A stretch of 64,000 bases of DNA from an uncultured Clostridia bacterium (GTDB lineage Bacteria > Bacillota > Clostridia > Christensenellales > UBA1242): contig CAKNRR010000004.1 in NCBI GenBank assembly GCA_930990975.1, positions 81,196 to 145,195 of the forward strand, given 5' to 3'. The notes under the pieces are model-generated. The model was not told the origin of the DNA. It worked only from the letters and a program-made list of their open reading frames with translations, and searched no databases. A program made the translations under genes and the position numbers. Each line of letters starts with the position of its first letter. Position 1 is the first letter of the stretch. This document shows, in pieces, positions 10,456 to 19,992 of this stretch.

Positions 10456-10679
10456 AAACTAAGACCTCTTTTATTATTACATTTATATAATAACACAAAA
10501 ATATATAAAATTTAAGCAAATTTAATTGGTTTTAAATTTTTTTATAAATTTTATAATATTTTCGATTATTTTTAATTATTTTAGCATTATTTTTTGATAT
10601 TTTCAATATTAAATTTAATTTTAAAATATATTTTTTTTGATTTTTAATGTTTTTTTGATAGCAAGAGCTTTAATATTGT

Positions 10680-10707
10680 TTGAAAAAATTGAAAAATTTA
10701 ATATAAT
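10680..10707 (+). promoter_or_regulatory. Promoter of yqeY
   Basis: TTGAAA (10680-10685), 16-bp spacer, TATAAT (10702-10707), 20 bp before the yqeY start codon. Confidence 0.7.
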
Positions 10708-10727
10708 ATAAAGGTAAGGAGAAGACT

Positions 10728-11150
10728 ATGTTATATGATGAAATAAAAAAAGCAAATGTTCAAGCGATGAAAGATAAAGATGCTGTTGCAAGAAGTTTTT
10801 ATAGCGTGCTTTTGAATAAGATCATGCTTGAGAATATAAAGAAAAGAGAAAAAAATGAAGAAGTAACTGATGCGGATATTGCCAATATTCTTCAAAAAAC
10901 TATAAAAGAACTTGAAGAAGAAAAACAAAATTATCAAAAAGTTGGACATCAAGAAGAGGTTGAAAATATTTCAAAACAAATTGAACTTGCAAAAAAATAT
11001 TTGCCTAAAATGCTTTCAAAAGAAGAGGTTGCAGACATTATAAATTCTTTGGAAGACAAATCTATTCCTTCTGTCATGAAACACTTTAAGGCAAATTACA
11101 ATGGTAAGTGCGACATGAGAATAGTTCAAGAGGTTTTAAAAAGCCTATAA
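10728..11150 (+). CDS. yqeY: GatB/YqeY domain protein
   Basis: 140 residues, the usual length of the free-standing YqeY family related to the tail domain of the amidotransferase subunit GatB. Visible family features are the N-terminal helix IKKANVQAMKDKDAVARSFY, the long charged middle helix and KYLPKMLSKEEV. The exact role is unknown; relatives are proposed to contact tRNA. AAGGAG ribosome site. It overlaps the next gene by one base (TAATG), so the two form an operon. Confidence 0.85.
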   Translation: MLYDEIKKANVQAMKDKDAVARSFYSVLLNKIMLENIKKREKNEEVTDADIANILQKTIKELEEEKQNYQKVGHQEEVENISKQIELAKKYLPKMLSKEEVADIINSLEDKSIPSVMKHFKANYNGKCDMRIVQEVLKSL

Positions 11151-11851
11151 TGAAGATTTTTGCGATAAGTGACTTGCATTTATCTATCAACAATCCCAAG
11201 CCTATGGATATTTTCGGACCCGTTTGGGATAATTATGTTGATAAGATTTTTGCTGACTGGAAAGAAAAAGTAGGAGAGGAAGATTTGGTTTTGCTTGCAG
11301 GCGATTTTTCGTGGGCAATGAAGCTTGAAGAAGCAATTGCTGATTTTAAATTGCTTGAAAACTTGCCTGGAAAAAAGATTATCATAAGAGGGAATCATGA
11401 CTATTGGTGGAAATCTATATCTGCAGTAAGAGGAGTGCTTCCTTATGGTTTTTATGCAATTCAAAACGATGCTTTAAAGTTTGGCAATGTTGTGATTTGT
11501 GGGACAAGAGGCTGGATTGTTCCAGAGAGAAATGGCTCATTGAGTGATGAAAATAAAAAAATATATGATAGGGAAGTTTTGCGTTTAGATTTGACTTTAC
11601 AAGCAGCTTCAAAATTAAGAGAAGAAGGGGACAAGCTGATTTGTATGCTTCATTATCCTCCAACAAACTTTACAAAAGATGACAATGAATTCACCTCAGC
11701 GATTGAAAAAAATAAAGTTGATGAGGTTGTCTTTGGACATTTGCATGGATATAAGAGAGCGGAACCAACTTATACCAAAAACAATGTAAAATACTTCTTG
11801 ACATCTTGTGATATGGTGGATAATAAACTTGTATTGATTGATGAGGTTTAA
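11150..11851 (+). CDS. Metallophosphoesterase, calcineurin-like
   Basis: 233 residues starting at the ATG that overlaps the yqeY stop; an upstream in-frame ATG lies inside yqeY and is unlikely. All five phosphoesterase blocks are visible: ISDLHLS, LAGDFSWA, RGNHDYWW, the MLHYPP His, and GHLHGY, which together bind two metal ions. It fits the predicted phosphohydrolase group found next to yqeY in Firmicutes. Cytoplasmic; the substrate is unknown. Confidence 0.88.
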   Translation: MKIFAISDLHLSINNPKPMDIFGPVWDNYVDKIFADWKEKVGEEDLVLLAGDFSWAMKLEEAIADFKLLENLPGKKIIIRGNHDYWWKSISAVRGVLPYGFYAIQNDALKFGNVVICGTRGWIVPERNGSLSDENKKIYDREVLRLDLTLQAASKLREEGDKLICMLHYPPTNFTKDDNEFTSAIEKNKVDEVVFGHLHGYKRAEPTYTKNNVKYFLTSCDMVDNKLVLIDEV

Positions 11852-12347
11852 AGCGAGGCTTAATGATAAGGTGAATTTTTCAAAAAGAAACTTTTATTTT
11901 TATATTTTTTGAAGCTCGAGAATTTAAGGTAAAAGGGTTTTTCTTAAACTTAAAAAGAATTTTGTTTTTAAGAAAAGAGTTGATAAGAAAAGTTATTATA
12001 AAGCTTTAAAAAGAGGATAACAAACAGAAGAAACATAAGTTTATATATTAAGTATCTCGTAAAAATTTGCTTAAAAACTTTAAGAGAGGTTTATTTTATA
12101 GAGATTTAGAGAATAATGTTAAGACGAGCATAAGAAAAGGATAATTTTGCAATTTAAGATAAGGTTGTTTTAATTAAGATAAATTTAAGACAAAGTTATT
12201 TAAAAAAATCTTAAATTAACCAATAAAAATAATTAAGTTTTAAAGTTTTAAACATTTTTTCGCTCAACTTTTTTAGTAAACAAAAGAAAAAGAAATTCTT
12301 TTTGTTATCTTTTTTAAATACTTTAGCATTTATTTGTTAGCATTTAT
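11852..12347. other. Non-coding purine/AT-rich stretch
   Basis: No supported gene on either strand. A 10-bp inverted repeat (11939-11948 with 11967-11976, TTTTCTTAAA pairing with TTTAAGAAAA) could form a hairpin. The right end holds two exact tandem copies of a 14-bp unit (TTAGCATTTATTTG, 12323-12336 and 12337-12350) whose second copy runs into the promoter of the next gene. Confidence 0.5.
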
Positions 12348-12376
12348 TTGACAAAAAGATTAAAGTATTGTAAAAT
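12348..12376 (+). promoter_or_regulatory. Promoter of the lipoprotein gene at 12412
   Basis: TTGACA (12348-12353), 17-bp spacer, TAAAAT (12371-12376). The -35 box is overlapped by the second copy of the 14-bp tandem repeat. Confidence 0.78.
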
Positions 12377-12411
12377 TTACAGGTAATAAACAAAATATGA
12401 GGTTTTAAATT

Positions 12412-13845
12412 ATGAAAGTTTTTGCTAAAAAGAATATTATAAAATTGCTTGCTATTATATTTTGTATAGCTTTCTTTTTGACTGGGTGTGCTACTGTCAG
12501 CAATGTAACCGACAAAAATGGAAAGAAAATTTATTTTGATGATGTGGAATATTTTGAAGGGCATATTGCTGTGGTTGGAGATTATCTATATTATGGAAAC
12601 GGATACACTTCTTCAAGTGATGAGGGTTTCAATTATAATGATGCGACATCAAGTGGGTACCTTGCAAGACTTAACATATCAAATCAATTAAAATATGACT
12701 ATACAGAAGATGAAGACGGATACTACAATCCAAGTCCTGCTGGGATTGAACAGGTCAATGATGAAAAATTGATTGGGTATCAAAATCAATATATGTTTGC
12801 TCTTGGAGAATATCTTTATTTTACATCAGCAAACACTCACAAAACAAGTTCTCTTGAAAATGATTATAGCCAAGTTTCTCTTTTTAGAGTGAAATTTAAT
12901 GGAGACAAATTTAAAGAAATTGACACATTTAGATATGATGAAAATTCAGTTATAACAGTTCAAAAAGGTTCTGATGGAAACTACTACTATATTATTTATA
13001 GTCCAACAAGCAGTGAAGAAAATCCAACTTACAATTTGTATTCAATAAGAATTGGGGATAAGATTGGTGACACTGTGACGCTTGCAGAAGAAGTTAAATC
13101 TGTTGCAGTTTGTGATGAAAATTCTACAGTAAAAAATGTTGTTTATACAGTAGACTCTGAAAGAACTGAATATGCAACAGATGCAGTCAAGGCTGTAGAC
13201 TTTGCAACAGGCGAAGTAAGTGATTATGGAGATAACAATGATGTTGTAGGTTCTACTACAACAATGCTTGGAAGAGTTGGAGATGTTGTTGTTTACAATT
13301 ATTCTTCTCAAATTGTTCCACAAGGAGTTTTCTATAAGGATATTTCAACTGGGGATAAACATTTTTCAGGAACAACAAAGTTCTATACATCAAATTCAAC
13401 AATCTCAGATATACAAACAATCGGCGACGGCTATATGTTTATATCTGATGTAAGCAGTTCTGTAATGTATAAAAGCACTCTTGACACAACAGTTGACGCT
13501 CAAACTTTGTTAAGAAGCGCAGATTATAGTGATATATTGTTTGTTGATGGAGATTGGTTATACTACTCAAATGACACAACAATTTCAAGAATCAATGTTC
13601 GTGACAAAAAACAAGAAACTTTGGCAACTATGACAAGTTTGATTTCTGGGCAATGTGGATATGATGGAAATTATATTTACTTCTATGCTCAAATAGAACA
13701 AGAAACAAATGACAGCGATTCTAGCGAAGGCGATGACGGCTCAACCGAAACAACAACTGACAGCAAATATTATATGCACAGAGTTGATAAAGAGGGAAAT
13801 GTTCAATTGCTTGCCAATGCTGACAAGATTAAAAAAGCTGAATAA
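12412..13845 (+). CDS. Lipoprotein with a predicted beta-propeller ectodomain
   Basis: 477 residues. The N-terminus is a lipoprotein signal with lipobox LTGC (Cys 27), so it is lipid-anchored outside the membrane. The rest is a series of short beta-strand repeats of the type GDYLYYGNG, GEYLYFTSA, DGDWLYYSN and DGNYIYFYA, as in DUF5050-like six-bladed propellers of Firmicutes. An acidic Ser/Asp/Glu-rich loop lies near residue 435. Binding partner unknown. It has its own promoter and terminator. Confidence 0.8.
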   Translation: MKVFAKKNIIKLLAIIFCIAFFLTGCATVSNVTDKNGKKIYFDDVEYFEGHIAVVGDYLYYGNGYTSSSDEGFNYNDATSSGYLARLNISNQLKYDYTEDEDGYYNPSPAGIEQVNDEKLIGYQNQYMFALGEYLYFTSANTHKTSSLENDYSQVSLFRVKFNGDKFKEIDTFRYDENSVITVQKGSDGNYYYIIYSPTSSEENPTYNLYSIRIGDKIGDTVTLAEEVKSVAVCDENSTVKNVVYTVDSERTEYATDAVKAVDFATGEVSDYGDNNDVVGSTTTMLGRVGDVVVYNYSSQIVPQGVFYKDISTGDKHFSGTTKFYTSNSTISDIQTIGDGYMFISDVSSSVMYKSTLDTTVDAQTLLRSADYSDILFVDGDWLYYSNDTTISRINVRDKKQETLATMTSLISGQCGYDGNYIYFYAQIEQETNDSDSSEGDDGSTETTTDSKYYMHRVDKEGNVQLLANADKIKKAE

Positions 13846-13859
13846 AACATAATGCTGAT

Positions 13860-13903
13860 AAAAAAATATGATTTATAGATTTTTCTATTTATCATATTTT
13901 TTT
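13860..13903 (+). terminator. Terminator after the propeller lipoprotein
   Basis: A long AT-rich stem (AAAAAAATATGA arm against TCATATTTTTTT, two mismatches further in) about 15 bp after the stop. Confidence 0.7.
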
Positions 13904-13982
13904 GTGTTTTTTATATGATTTTACGCTAAAAAATCGAAAATTTTATATTTTTTTAGATTTTTTAATTTTTTATTTAATTTAT

Positions 13983-14012
13983 TTGATTAAACTTTAAATA
14001 ATTTTTTATACT
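13983..14012 (+). promoter_or_regulatory. Promoter of the small lipoprotein gene at 14068
   Basis: TTGATT (13983-13988), 18-bp spacer, TATACT (14007-14012). Confidence 0.55.
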
Positions 14013-14067
14013 AAAAAACGAGGAGGTTTTAGGTCGAAAAAACAAAATTTTAAAAGGAGAAAATAAA

Positions 14068-14559
14068 ATGAATTCAAAAACAAAATCACTTAAAACGATT
14101 ATTACAGCTGTTATATTTGCTTTGATGATCATCGCTACAGGAGTTCTTCTTGCAAGCTGTAAAACTCCAGACAAATCAACTTATAAATTTGTTGGTCAAG
14201 GAGATCAGACTGCAAATGTAGGAGAAGAAATTGTATTGAACAATTCTTTACAAACAGACAAAGTTGGAAAGAATGGATATAACAAAGTTCTCATCGTTTT
14301 TGAAGTAAATGATAAAGAAAATTTAACTATTATTGCAGTTGGTGACAATGGTCAAGAATATGACATCACAGACCTTGGCACATGGGGTGGCGAAGGATTC
14401 GCATTGCCTGCAGAATACAATGTTTCAACTGAGGTTAGAGTAACTGCTTCTCAAGCTGGAGTTTACACATTTGTTACAAGGCTTGTAGATGTTGAAAACA
14501 ATAACGCAGTTATTGCTGAAGCTACATCAGTGCTTACTGTTACTGAAGTTGAGGCTTAA
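14068..14559 (+). CDS. Small lipoprotein, Ig-like fold likely
   Basis: 163 residues with AAAAGGAG before the ATG. A long hydrophobic signal ends in the lipobox LASC (Cys 31). The mature part is rich in beta-strands (VGEEIVLNN, KVLIVFEVN, SQAGVYTFVTRLVD) and resembles small Ig-like or protease-inhibitor-like lipoproteins of Firmicutes, without a diagnostic motif. Surface-anchored; function unknown. It follows another lipoprotein gene but has its own promoter and terminator. Confidence 0.75.
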   Translation: MNSKTKSLKTIITAVIFALMIIATGVLLASCKTPDKSTYKFVGQGDQTANVGEEIVLNNSLQTDKVGKNGYNKVLIVFEVNDKENLTIIAVGDNGQEYDITDLGTWGGEGFALPAEYNVSTEVRVTASQAGVYTFVTRLVDVENNNAVIAEATSVLTVTEVEA

Positions 14560-14572
14560 AAAATAGAAAACA

Positions 14573-14622
14573 AAAAACAGTCAAAATGAAGTCATTTCAA
14601 CTTCGAAATACGACTGTTTTTT
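14573..14622 (+). terminator. Terminator after the small lipoprotein
   Basis: AAAAACAGTC pairs with GACTGTTTTT; an inner GAAGT/ACTTC stem fills the long loop; the outer 3' arm ends in T residues. Confidence 0.8.
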
Positions 14623-14795
14623 ATGCGATTTTTTGTGATTTGATTTTTTATATTCTTGCCATATAAAAAGGAATTTGCTATTTGCTAGAGTCTTGCCTTG
14701 TGCTTATTTAGATTTTATGGCGTCTGTTTACATATGATTTCAACTAATAATTGATTTCATTTTTTAACGAAATTTTTATTGATTTATTGGTGTGA

Positions 14796-15230
14796 TTAAT
14801 CATTTTCGCGAATAAGATATTCTACAGAAACCTTAAAATATTTTGCAAGATTTATAAGTGTGCTTACATATGGCACGGCGCCTCTTTTCCATTCGCTCAT
14901 TCTATCTTTACCAAGCCTAAGTTCTTGGCTTACTTTTTTGTTGTTTGTATTCTTCTTTTCCAATAATTTAGCATAATTTTTGTAAAGAGCATTTATGCTG
15001 TATGTTCCTCTTTTTGTTGGTTTATCTGTCAGCTCAAGCAAATAATCAATAGAACAGTTGAAATGATTGCACAAGATTATGGCATTTTCAAGAGAAGGAT
15101 ATTTATTGTATTCACAAAGTTTATATATTCTTTTGATTTTTATCCCAGTTTCTCTTGATAATTGAGCTAAAGATATATTTTTGGTTTGACATAGCTTTGT
15201 CAAAATTTCTTTCATGCTTTTTTCTCTCAT
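14796..15230 (-). CDS. XRE-family regulator with two helix-turn-helix domains
   Basis: 144 residues if read from the ATG at 15230, which has AGAGGA six bases upstream; an ATG five codons earlier lacks a site. It carries two HTH_3-type domains: residues about 5-65 (ISLAQLSRETGIKIKRIYKL with SIDYLLELT) and about 80-144 (KVSQELRLGKDRMSEWKRGA with SVEYLIREN). Tandem HTH without an effector domain suggests a DNA-binding repressor or a Cro-like regulator. A perfect consensus promoter drives it. Target unknown. Confidence 0.85.
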   Translation of the reverse strand: MREKSMKEILTKLCQTKNISLAQLSRETGIKIKRIYKLCEYNKYPSLENAIILCNHFNCSIDYLLELTDKPTKRGTYSINALYKNYAKLLEKKNTNNKKVSQELRLGKDRMSEWKRGAVPYVSTLINLAKYFKVSVEYLIREND

Positions 15231-15255
15231 AGTTTGTCCTCTCATTTGTACAAAG

Positions 15256-15284
15256 ATTATATTCCAAAAAATATACTATGTCAA
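15256..15284 (-). promoter_or_regulatory. Promoter of the tandem-HTH regulator
   Basis: On the minus strand TTGACA (15284-15279), 17-bp spacer, TATAAT (15261-15256): a full consensus match. Confidence 0.85.
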
Positions 15285-15513
15285 TATTTATTTATGAATT
15301 ATTTATAAATTTTAAGCCTTATTCAAATAATATGTGAATACGCATTTAAGCAAAAATAACATTATATAAATTCTTTATTGAAAAAAGTAGTGTATATTGT
15401 TCTTAATTCATAAAAAGATAAATTTTAGATTAGCAGATGTTTTTTACATAATTAATTATTAAACTTAAGATAATAATTTTGATTTAATATGTTCAAAATA
15501 GTATCATAATTTG
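15285..15513. other. Intergenic region between the regulator and pflB
   Basis: AT-rich, no gene on either strand. It separates the divergent promoters of the tandem-HTH regulator and pflB. Confidence 0.5.
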
Positions 15514-15542
15514 TTGACAAAATATAGAATATTTTGTAGAAT
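15514..15542 (+). promoter_or_regulatory. pflB promoter, upstream copy
   Basis: TTGACA (15514-15519), 17-bp spacer, TAGAAT (15537-15542). Confidence 0.7.
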
Positions 15543-15548
15543 ATTTAT

Positions 15549-15596
15549 CCACTAAAAGGCAATTTGTTTTGCTTGCGAAATGCTTAGTGGTATAAT
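15549..15596 (+). promoter_or_regulatory. pflB promoter, downstream copy, flanked by an inverted repeat
   Basis: TTGCTT (15569-15574), 16-bp spacer, TATAAT (15591-15596). The 7-bp arms CCACTAA (15549-15555) and TTAGTGG (15584-15590) form an inverted repeat; the right arm ends against the -10 box. It could be an operator for redox or growth control. That role is inferred from position only. Confidence 0.55.
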
Positions 15597-15615
15597 AAAA
15601 ACATAGGAGATTTTT

Positions 15616-17916
15616 ATGAATAAAGAACATTTGAAAGAAACAACTATAGAGGCAGAAGAAGCCAGCAAAAAATATTTAGAAAAGTTTAAAGGCAAAAAGT
15701 GGAGAAATGAAATCAATGTTGCTGATTTCATTGAAAATAACTATAAAGAATATAAGGGCGATGACAGCTTCCTTAAGGGAAAAAGTCAAAAGACAGCCAA
15801 GGTTTGGAACATTTGTGAAAAGCTTTTAGCAAAAGAAAGAAAGGTTCATCTTTTGGATGTTGATTTGAAGCACATTTCAGGAATAGACAGCTTCCCAGCA
15901 GGATATATTGATAAAAACAATGAGGTCATTGTTGGTCTTCAAGCAGACAAGCCATTGAAAAGAATAATCAATCCATTTGGCGGAATAAGAATGGTCAAGA
16001 ATGCACTTGCAGCTTATAACAAAAAGATGGACGCAAAAAGCGAAGAAATTTTTGACTTGATGATAAGAAAAACGCATAATGATGGTGTGTTTGACGCTTA
16101 TACTCCAGACATAAGAAAAGCAAGAAGTGCTGGACTTATCACTGGACTTCCAGATGCCTATGGAAGAGGGCGTATCATCGGTGATTATAGAAGAGTTGCT
16201 TTGTATGGTATAAACAAACTTATTGAAGAAAAACAAAAAGATTTGTTGACACCTCAAATGTTGACAATTGACAGTGAAGAAAAGATAAGATTGCGTGAGG
16301 AAGTCAATGAACAGATAAGAGCTTTAGGAAAAATCAAAAAAATGGCTCAAACTTATGGTTATGATATTTCACATCCTGCAACAAACGCAAAAGAAGCTTT
16401 CCAATGGACATATTTTGCATATCTTGCAGCTGTAAAAGAAAATAATGGCGCAGCAATGAGCTTGGGCAGAACTTCTACATTCCTTGACATCTTTGTTGAA
16501 AGAGATTTGGAAGAAGGGAAGCTTACAGAAGAAGAGGCACAAGAACTTGTTGACCAATTTATAATCAAGTTGCGTCTTGTAAGACATTTGAGGACTCCTG
16601 ACTACGATGAAATTTTTGGAGGAGACCCTACTTGGGTTACTGAAAGCATTGGTGGTATGCTTAATGACAAGAAGAGTTTGGTTACAAAAAATTCATTTAG
16701 ATTTTTGCACAGCCTTATCAATCTTGATCCAAGTCCAGAACCAAATTTGACTGTTTTATGGTCAACCAAACTTCCAGAGAATTTCAAGAAATACTGCGCA
16801 AAGATTTCAATTTTGACAGACAGCATACAATATGAAAGTGATGATGTTATGAGCCCTATATATGGACATGACTATGCTATTGCTTGTTGCGTGTCTGCAA
16901 TGAAAATTGGCAAACAGATGCAATTCTTTGGTGCGAGATGCAACCTTGCAAAATCATTGCTTTACAGCATAAATGAAGGAAAAGATGAAAAATCAGGCAA
17001 GCTTGTAGTTGATGGCATTGCTAAGATGGAAGATGAAGTGCTTGATTACAACAAAGTTAAAAAGGCATATTTCAAGACACTTGACAAAGTGGCAAAAACT
17101 TATGTTGACGCAATGAATATAATTCACTTTATGCACGACAAGTATGCTTATGAGGCTGGACAAATGGCACTTCATGACACCAATGTTGAAAGATTGATGG
17201 CTTTTGGTATTGCAGGACTTTCTGTTGCAACAGACTCGTTGTCATCAATAAAATATGCAAAAGTTTCACCTATAAGAAACGAAGATGGCATAGCAGTTGA
17301 CTTCAAGATTGAAGGCGAATTCCCTAAGTATGGAAATGATGATGACAGAGTTGATAATATAGCTGTTGAAATTGTTGAACATTTCATTTCAACTCTTAAG
17401 AAACATAAGCTTTATAGAGATGCAATTCACACTTTGTCAGCTTTGACAATAACATCAAATGTTATGTATGGAAAGAAAACAGGCACAACACCTGACGGAA
17501 GAAAGGGTGGAGAACCTTTTGCTCCAGGTGCAAACCCAATGCACGGTCGTGATTGCTCAGGCGCTCTTGCATCACTTAATTCTGTTGCAAAAATACCTTA
17601 TTGCGATTGTTGTCAAGATGGTGTTTCAAACACATTCTCAATCATACCAAATGCACTTGGTCATGATATGGATTCAAGAGTTGACAACCTTGTAAATATC
17701 TTGGATGGATACTTTATTCAAGGTGCACAACACATCAATGTCAATGTTCTTGATAGAGAAAAGCTTATAGATGCAATGGATCATCCTGACAAATATCCAA
17801 CTCTTACAATCAGAGTTTCTGGATATGCTGTAAACTTCAACAAATTGTCAAGAGCTCATCAAGAGGAAGTCATCAAAAGGACATTCCATGAAAGCATCAG
17901 CAAACCTTTGTCATAA
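15616..17916 (+). CDS. pflB: Pyruvate formate-lyase
   Basis: 766 residues, full length. It converts pyruvate and CoA to acetyl-CoA and formate by glycyl-radical chemistry. The catalytic pair is Cys424-Cys425 in AIACCVSAM and the radical site is Gly736 in RVSGYAVNF; both match E. coli PflB positions within a few residues. AGGAGA lies before the ATG. Two tandem promoters precede it and a terminator follows. The activating enzyme is encoded 1.1 kb downstream, separated by a sigma-like gene. Confidence 0.97.
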   Translation: MNKEHLKETTIEAEEASKKYLEKFKGKKWRNEINVADFIENNYKEYKGDDSFLKGKSQKTAKVWNICEKLLAKERKVHLLDVDLKHISGIDSFPAGYIDKNNEVIVGLQADKPLKRIINPFGGIRMVKNALAAYNKKMDAKSEEIFDLMIRKTHNDGVFDAYTPDIRKARSAGLITGLPDAYGRGRIIGDYRRVALYGINKLIEEKQKDLLTPQMLTIDSEEKIRLREEVNEQIRALGKIKKMAQTYGYDISHPATNAKEAFQWTYFAYLAAVKENNGAAMSLGRTSTFLDIFVERDLEEGKLTEEEAQELVDQFIIKLRLVRHLRTPDYDEIFGGDPTWVTESIGGMLNDKKSLVTKNSFRFLHSLINLDPSPEPNLTVLWSTKLPENFKKYCAKISILTDSIQYESDDVMSPIYGHDYAIACCVSAMKIGKQMQFFGARCNLAKSLLYSINEGKDEKSGKLVVDGIAKMEDEVLDYNKVKKAYFKTLDKVAKTYVDAMNIIHFMHDKYAYEAGQMALHDTNVERLMAFGIAGLSVATDSLSSIKYAKVSPIRNEDGIAVDFKIEGEFPKYGNDDDRVDNIAVEIVEHFISTLKKHKLYRDAIHTLSALTITSNVMYGKKTGTTPDGRKGGEPFAPGANPMHGRDCSGALASLNSVAKIPYCDCCQDGVSNTFSIIPNALGHDMDSRVDNLVNILDGYFIQGAQHINVNVLDREKLIDAMDHPDKYPTLTIRVSGYAVNFNKLSRAHQEEVIKRTFHESISKPLS

Positions 17917-17925
17917 CAAAAATAT

Positions 17926-17950
17926 AAGCCCTTTTAATGGGCTTTATTTT
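17926..17950 (+). terminator. Terminator after pflB
   Basis: AAGCCC pairs with GGGCTT across TTTTAAT, followed by a T-rich tract 10 bp after the stop. Confidence 0.8.
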
Positions 17951-18180
17951 TTATATTGAGATTGACAAAAAATGGGAAAATAAAAAATAAATTTATTTAT
18001 AAAAAATAAAAAAATAAAAAATAATAATTTCTCAATTTTAAATATTTTTTTTAATTAATTTTCATATTTTTTTATATTTTTTATTTATTTTTTTAAATTA
18101 TTTATTTAATTAAATATTTTATACATATTTTTAAATTATTTTATCAAAATTATTTATTTTAAATAATTTCTCTTTTACTA
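17951..18180. other. Extremely AT-rich intergenic region
   Basis: About 230 bp made almost wholly of A and T; no gene or motif recognised. It separates pflB from the next transcription unit. Confidence 0.5.
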
Positions 18181-18208
18181 TTGACAAAAGTGGTTATTCT
18201 CTTATAAT
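18181..18208 (+). promoter_or_regulatory. Promoter of the sigma-like gene and pflA
   Basis: TTGACA (18181-18186), 16-bp spacer, TATAAT (18203-18208), 29 bp before the start codon. Confidence 0.82.
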
Positions 18209-18237
18209 AAGAGTATCAAAAGGGACAGAGTGGTAGT

Positions 18238-18930
18238 ATGAGAAGCGAGCTTGAAGAAAAAGTAAGAAATGAATATGATGAGTATACAAAGAGGGTGCTT
18301 GCTGGCGATAAGATAGCCTATGATAAATTTTTGGCAGACAGCACATTTCTTTTTGCTGAATATTTGGACAAAACTTATGAAAAGCAAAATCTTAAAAATG
18401 TGGAGAGAGAAGAGATTCTCTTTTTGGCTTTCAAATATACAAAGAATTTAATCAAATGGTTTGTAAGGAAGGGTGAGTTTCCTAGAAAGAGCTTCACTTA
18501 TATTAATCTTGGCAAATTTTACACAGTGAAAAATGCAAGATATATCAATGGACAAAGGACAGCAAAGCGTTTGAAATTGGTAAGTTTGGATCAACTTAAA
18601 GACATTGAATATAGTTTTGATGACGGACAAAAAGCTGACACAGGTGCACTTTATTATTCTTATGATAAAGGTTGCGAGAATATTGAAGAAAGCATTGATG
18701 CAAAATATTTGAAGGAAGATTTTTTAGAATATCTTGACAGCATCACTGAGCGACAAAAAGAAATTATGATAAAATATTGCGGTCTTAACGGAGAAAAACC
18801 TAAAAGTGTAAGAGAAGTCGCAAAAGAACTAGGCTGTTCAAGCAGTTTTGTTGAGAAGATAATATTGAAAGTTCGCAAAAGATTTCTTGACAAACAAAGA
18901 AAGATGGAAGAGCAAAGAGAAGCTTTATAA
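18238..18930 (+). CDS. Sigma-70-like protein with a region-4 helix-turn-helix
   Basis: 230 residues. The C-terminal 70 residues are a clear sigma region 4: SITERQKEIMIKYCGLNGEK, then SVREVAKELGCSSSFVEKII. The N-terminal part has a divergent region-2-like helix set (EEILFLAFKYTKNLIKWF and SFTYINLGKF). It is larger than many ECF factors, and no anti-sigma gene is adjacent. An imperfect AAGGGACAGAG ribosome site precedes the ATG. It lies between pflB and pflA and has its own promoter, so it may control anaerobic or glycyl-radical genes; that role is inferred. Confidence 0.65.
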   Translation: MRSELEEKVRNEYDEYTKRVLAGDKIAYDKFLADSTFLFAEYLDKTYEKQNLKNVEREEILFLAFKYTKNLIKWFVRKGEFPRKSFTYINLGKFYTVKNARYINGQRTAKRLKLVSLDQLKDIEYSFDDGQKADTGALYYSYDKGCENIEESIDAKYLKEDFLEYLDSITERQKEIMIKYCGLNGEKPKSVREVAKELGCSSSFVEKIILKVRKRFLDKQRKMEEQREAL

Positions 18931-19000
18931 AAAGTTCTTTTAATCCAAAGTCTTAAAAATTTAAGATATCAGAAAATGAAAATAATCCAAAAGGGTGAAT

Positions 19001-19717
19001 ATGGAAGAAATATTAGGTAATGTAAACAGTGTTGAAAGTATGGGGCTTGTTGACGGCCCTGGCATAAGATATGTCGTATTTTTGCAAGGGTGTGAACTGC
19101 GTTGTCTATATTGTCATAATCCTGAAACATGGGATAAAAACAAAAATTGCACGATGATAAGCGCAAGCGAGCTTATAAAAAAAATTGAAAGATTCAAAAG
19201 CTATTTTGGCAAAGAGGGAGGTGTCACCTTTTCTGGAGGAGAGCCACTATTGCAACCCAAATTTTTGCTTGAATGTTTGAAATTGTGCAAAGAAAAAAAT
19301 ATAAACACCGCAATTGATACAGCAGGGGTTGGCTTTGGACAATATGATGAAATATTGAAGCTTGTCGACCTTGTGATTCTGGATTTGAAGGCTGTCAAAG
19401 AAGATGATTACAAAAAAATCACAGGTCAATCTATGGAAAGATTCAACAAGTTTCTTGCTGATTGTCAAAGATTGAATAAGAGATTGTGGTTAAGACAGGT
19501 GATTGTCCCAAATATCAATGACAATGAGGCAAATATTGCAGATTTAAAACAATTTATTTCAAAAATTAAGAATGTTGAAAAAGTTGAGCTTCTGCCATAT
19601 AAGACAATAGGTGTGCATAAGTATGAGAACCTCAAAATCAAGTATCGACTTGAGGGAGTGCCTGACATGGACGAGAAGCGATGCAAAGAGCTTGAGAAAC
19701 TTTTGCTACAAAATTAA
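19001..19717 (+). CDS. pflA: Pyruvate formate-lyase activating enzyme
   Basis: 238 residues if started at ATG 19001, which has AAGGGTG at the right distance; the in-frame GTG at 18995 is part of that ribosome site. Radical SAM enzyme that installs the glycyl radical on PflB. The 4Fe-4S ligands are Cys31, Cys35 and Cys38 (CELRCLYC); the SAM-binding GGE motif is in TFSGGEPLL. It lies 70 bp after the sigma-like gene, probably on the same transcript. Confidence 0.95.
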   Translation: MEEILGNVNSVESMGLVDGPGIRYVVFLQGCELRCLYCHNPETWDKNKNCTMISASELIKKIERFKSYFGKEGGVTFSGGEPLLQPKFLLECLKLCKEKNINTAIDTAGVGFGQYDEILKLVDLVILDLKAVKEDDYKKITGQSMERFNKFLADCQRLNKRLWLRQVIVPNINDNEANIADLKQFISKIKNVEKVELLPYKTIGVHKYENLKIKYRLEGVPDMDEKRCKELEKLLLQN

Positions 19718-19855
19718 CTTGAGTTTTTCTAAATATGTTTTTATTTGCTCAAAGATATGATTTTGAGAATTCGAGAATAATGAAAATATAATTAGCATAC
19801 TTTTAAAATATGTTTGCGATGATGCAACTATTGGGGATTATGTGTAATGATATGA

Positions 19856-19945
19856 GGATTGCATGCAAGGGTAGAATTAAAATGCGGATTGCATGCAAGG
19901 ATAAAAATAAAATTGAGACTGCGTGCAATGGCAGATAAACAAAAA
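19856..19945 (+). repeat. Three tandem 30-bp degenerate repeats
   Basis: Copies begin at 19856, 19886 and 19916. The first two share GGATTGCATGCAAGG exactly; the third reads AGACTGCGTGCAATGG. The unit contains the palindrome TGCATGCA. Non-coding, between pflA and the sialidase-like gene. Confidence 0.7.
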
Positions 19946-19970
19946 GGCGATGATATATTGCCTTATTTTA
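19944..19970 (+). terminator. Possible terminator after the pflA unit
   Basis: AAGGCGAT pairs with ATTGCCTT (one G-T pair) across a GATAT loop, followed by a T-rich stretch. It lies about 225 bp after pflA, so it could serve the tandem-repeat region instead. Confidence 0.5.
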
Positions 19971-19992
19971 TTGATTTTGTTATATTATAATT

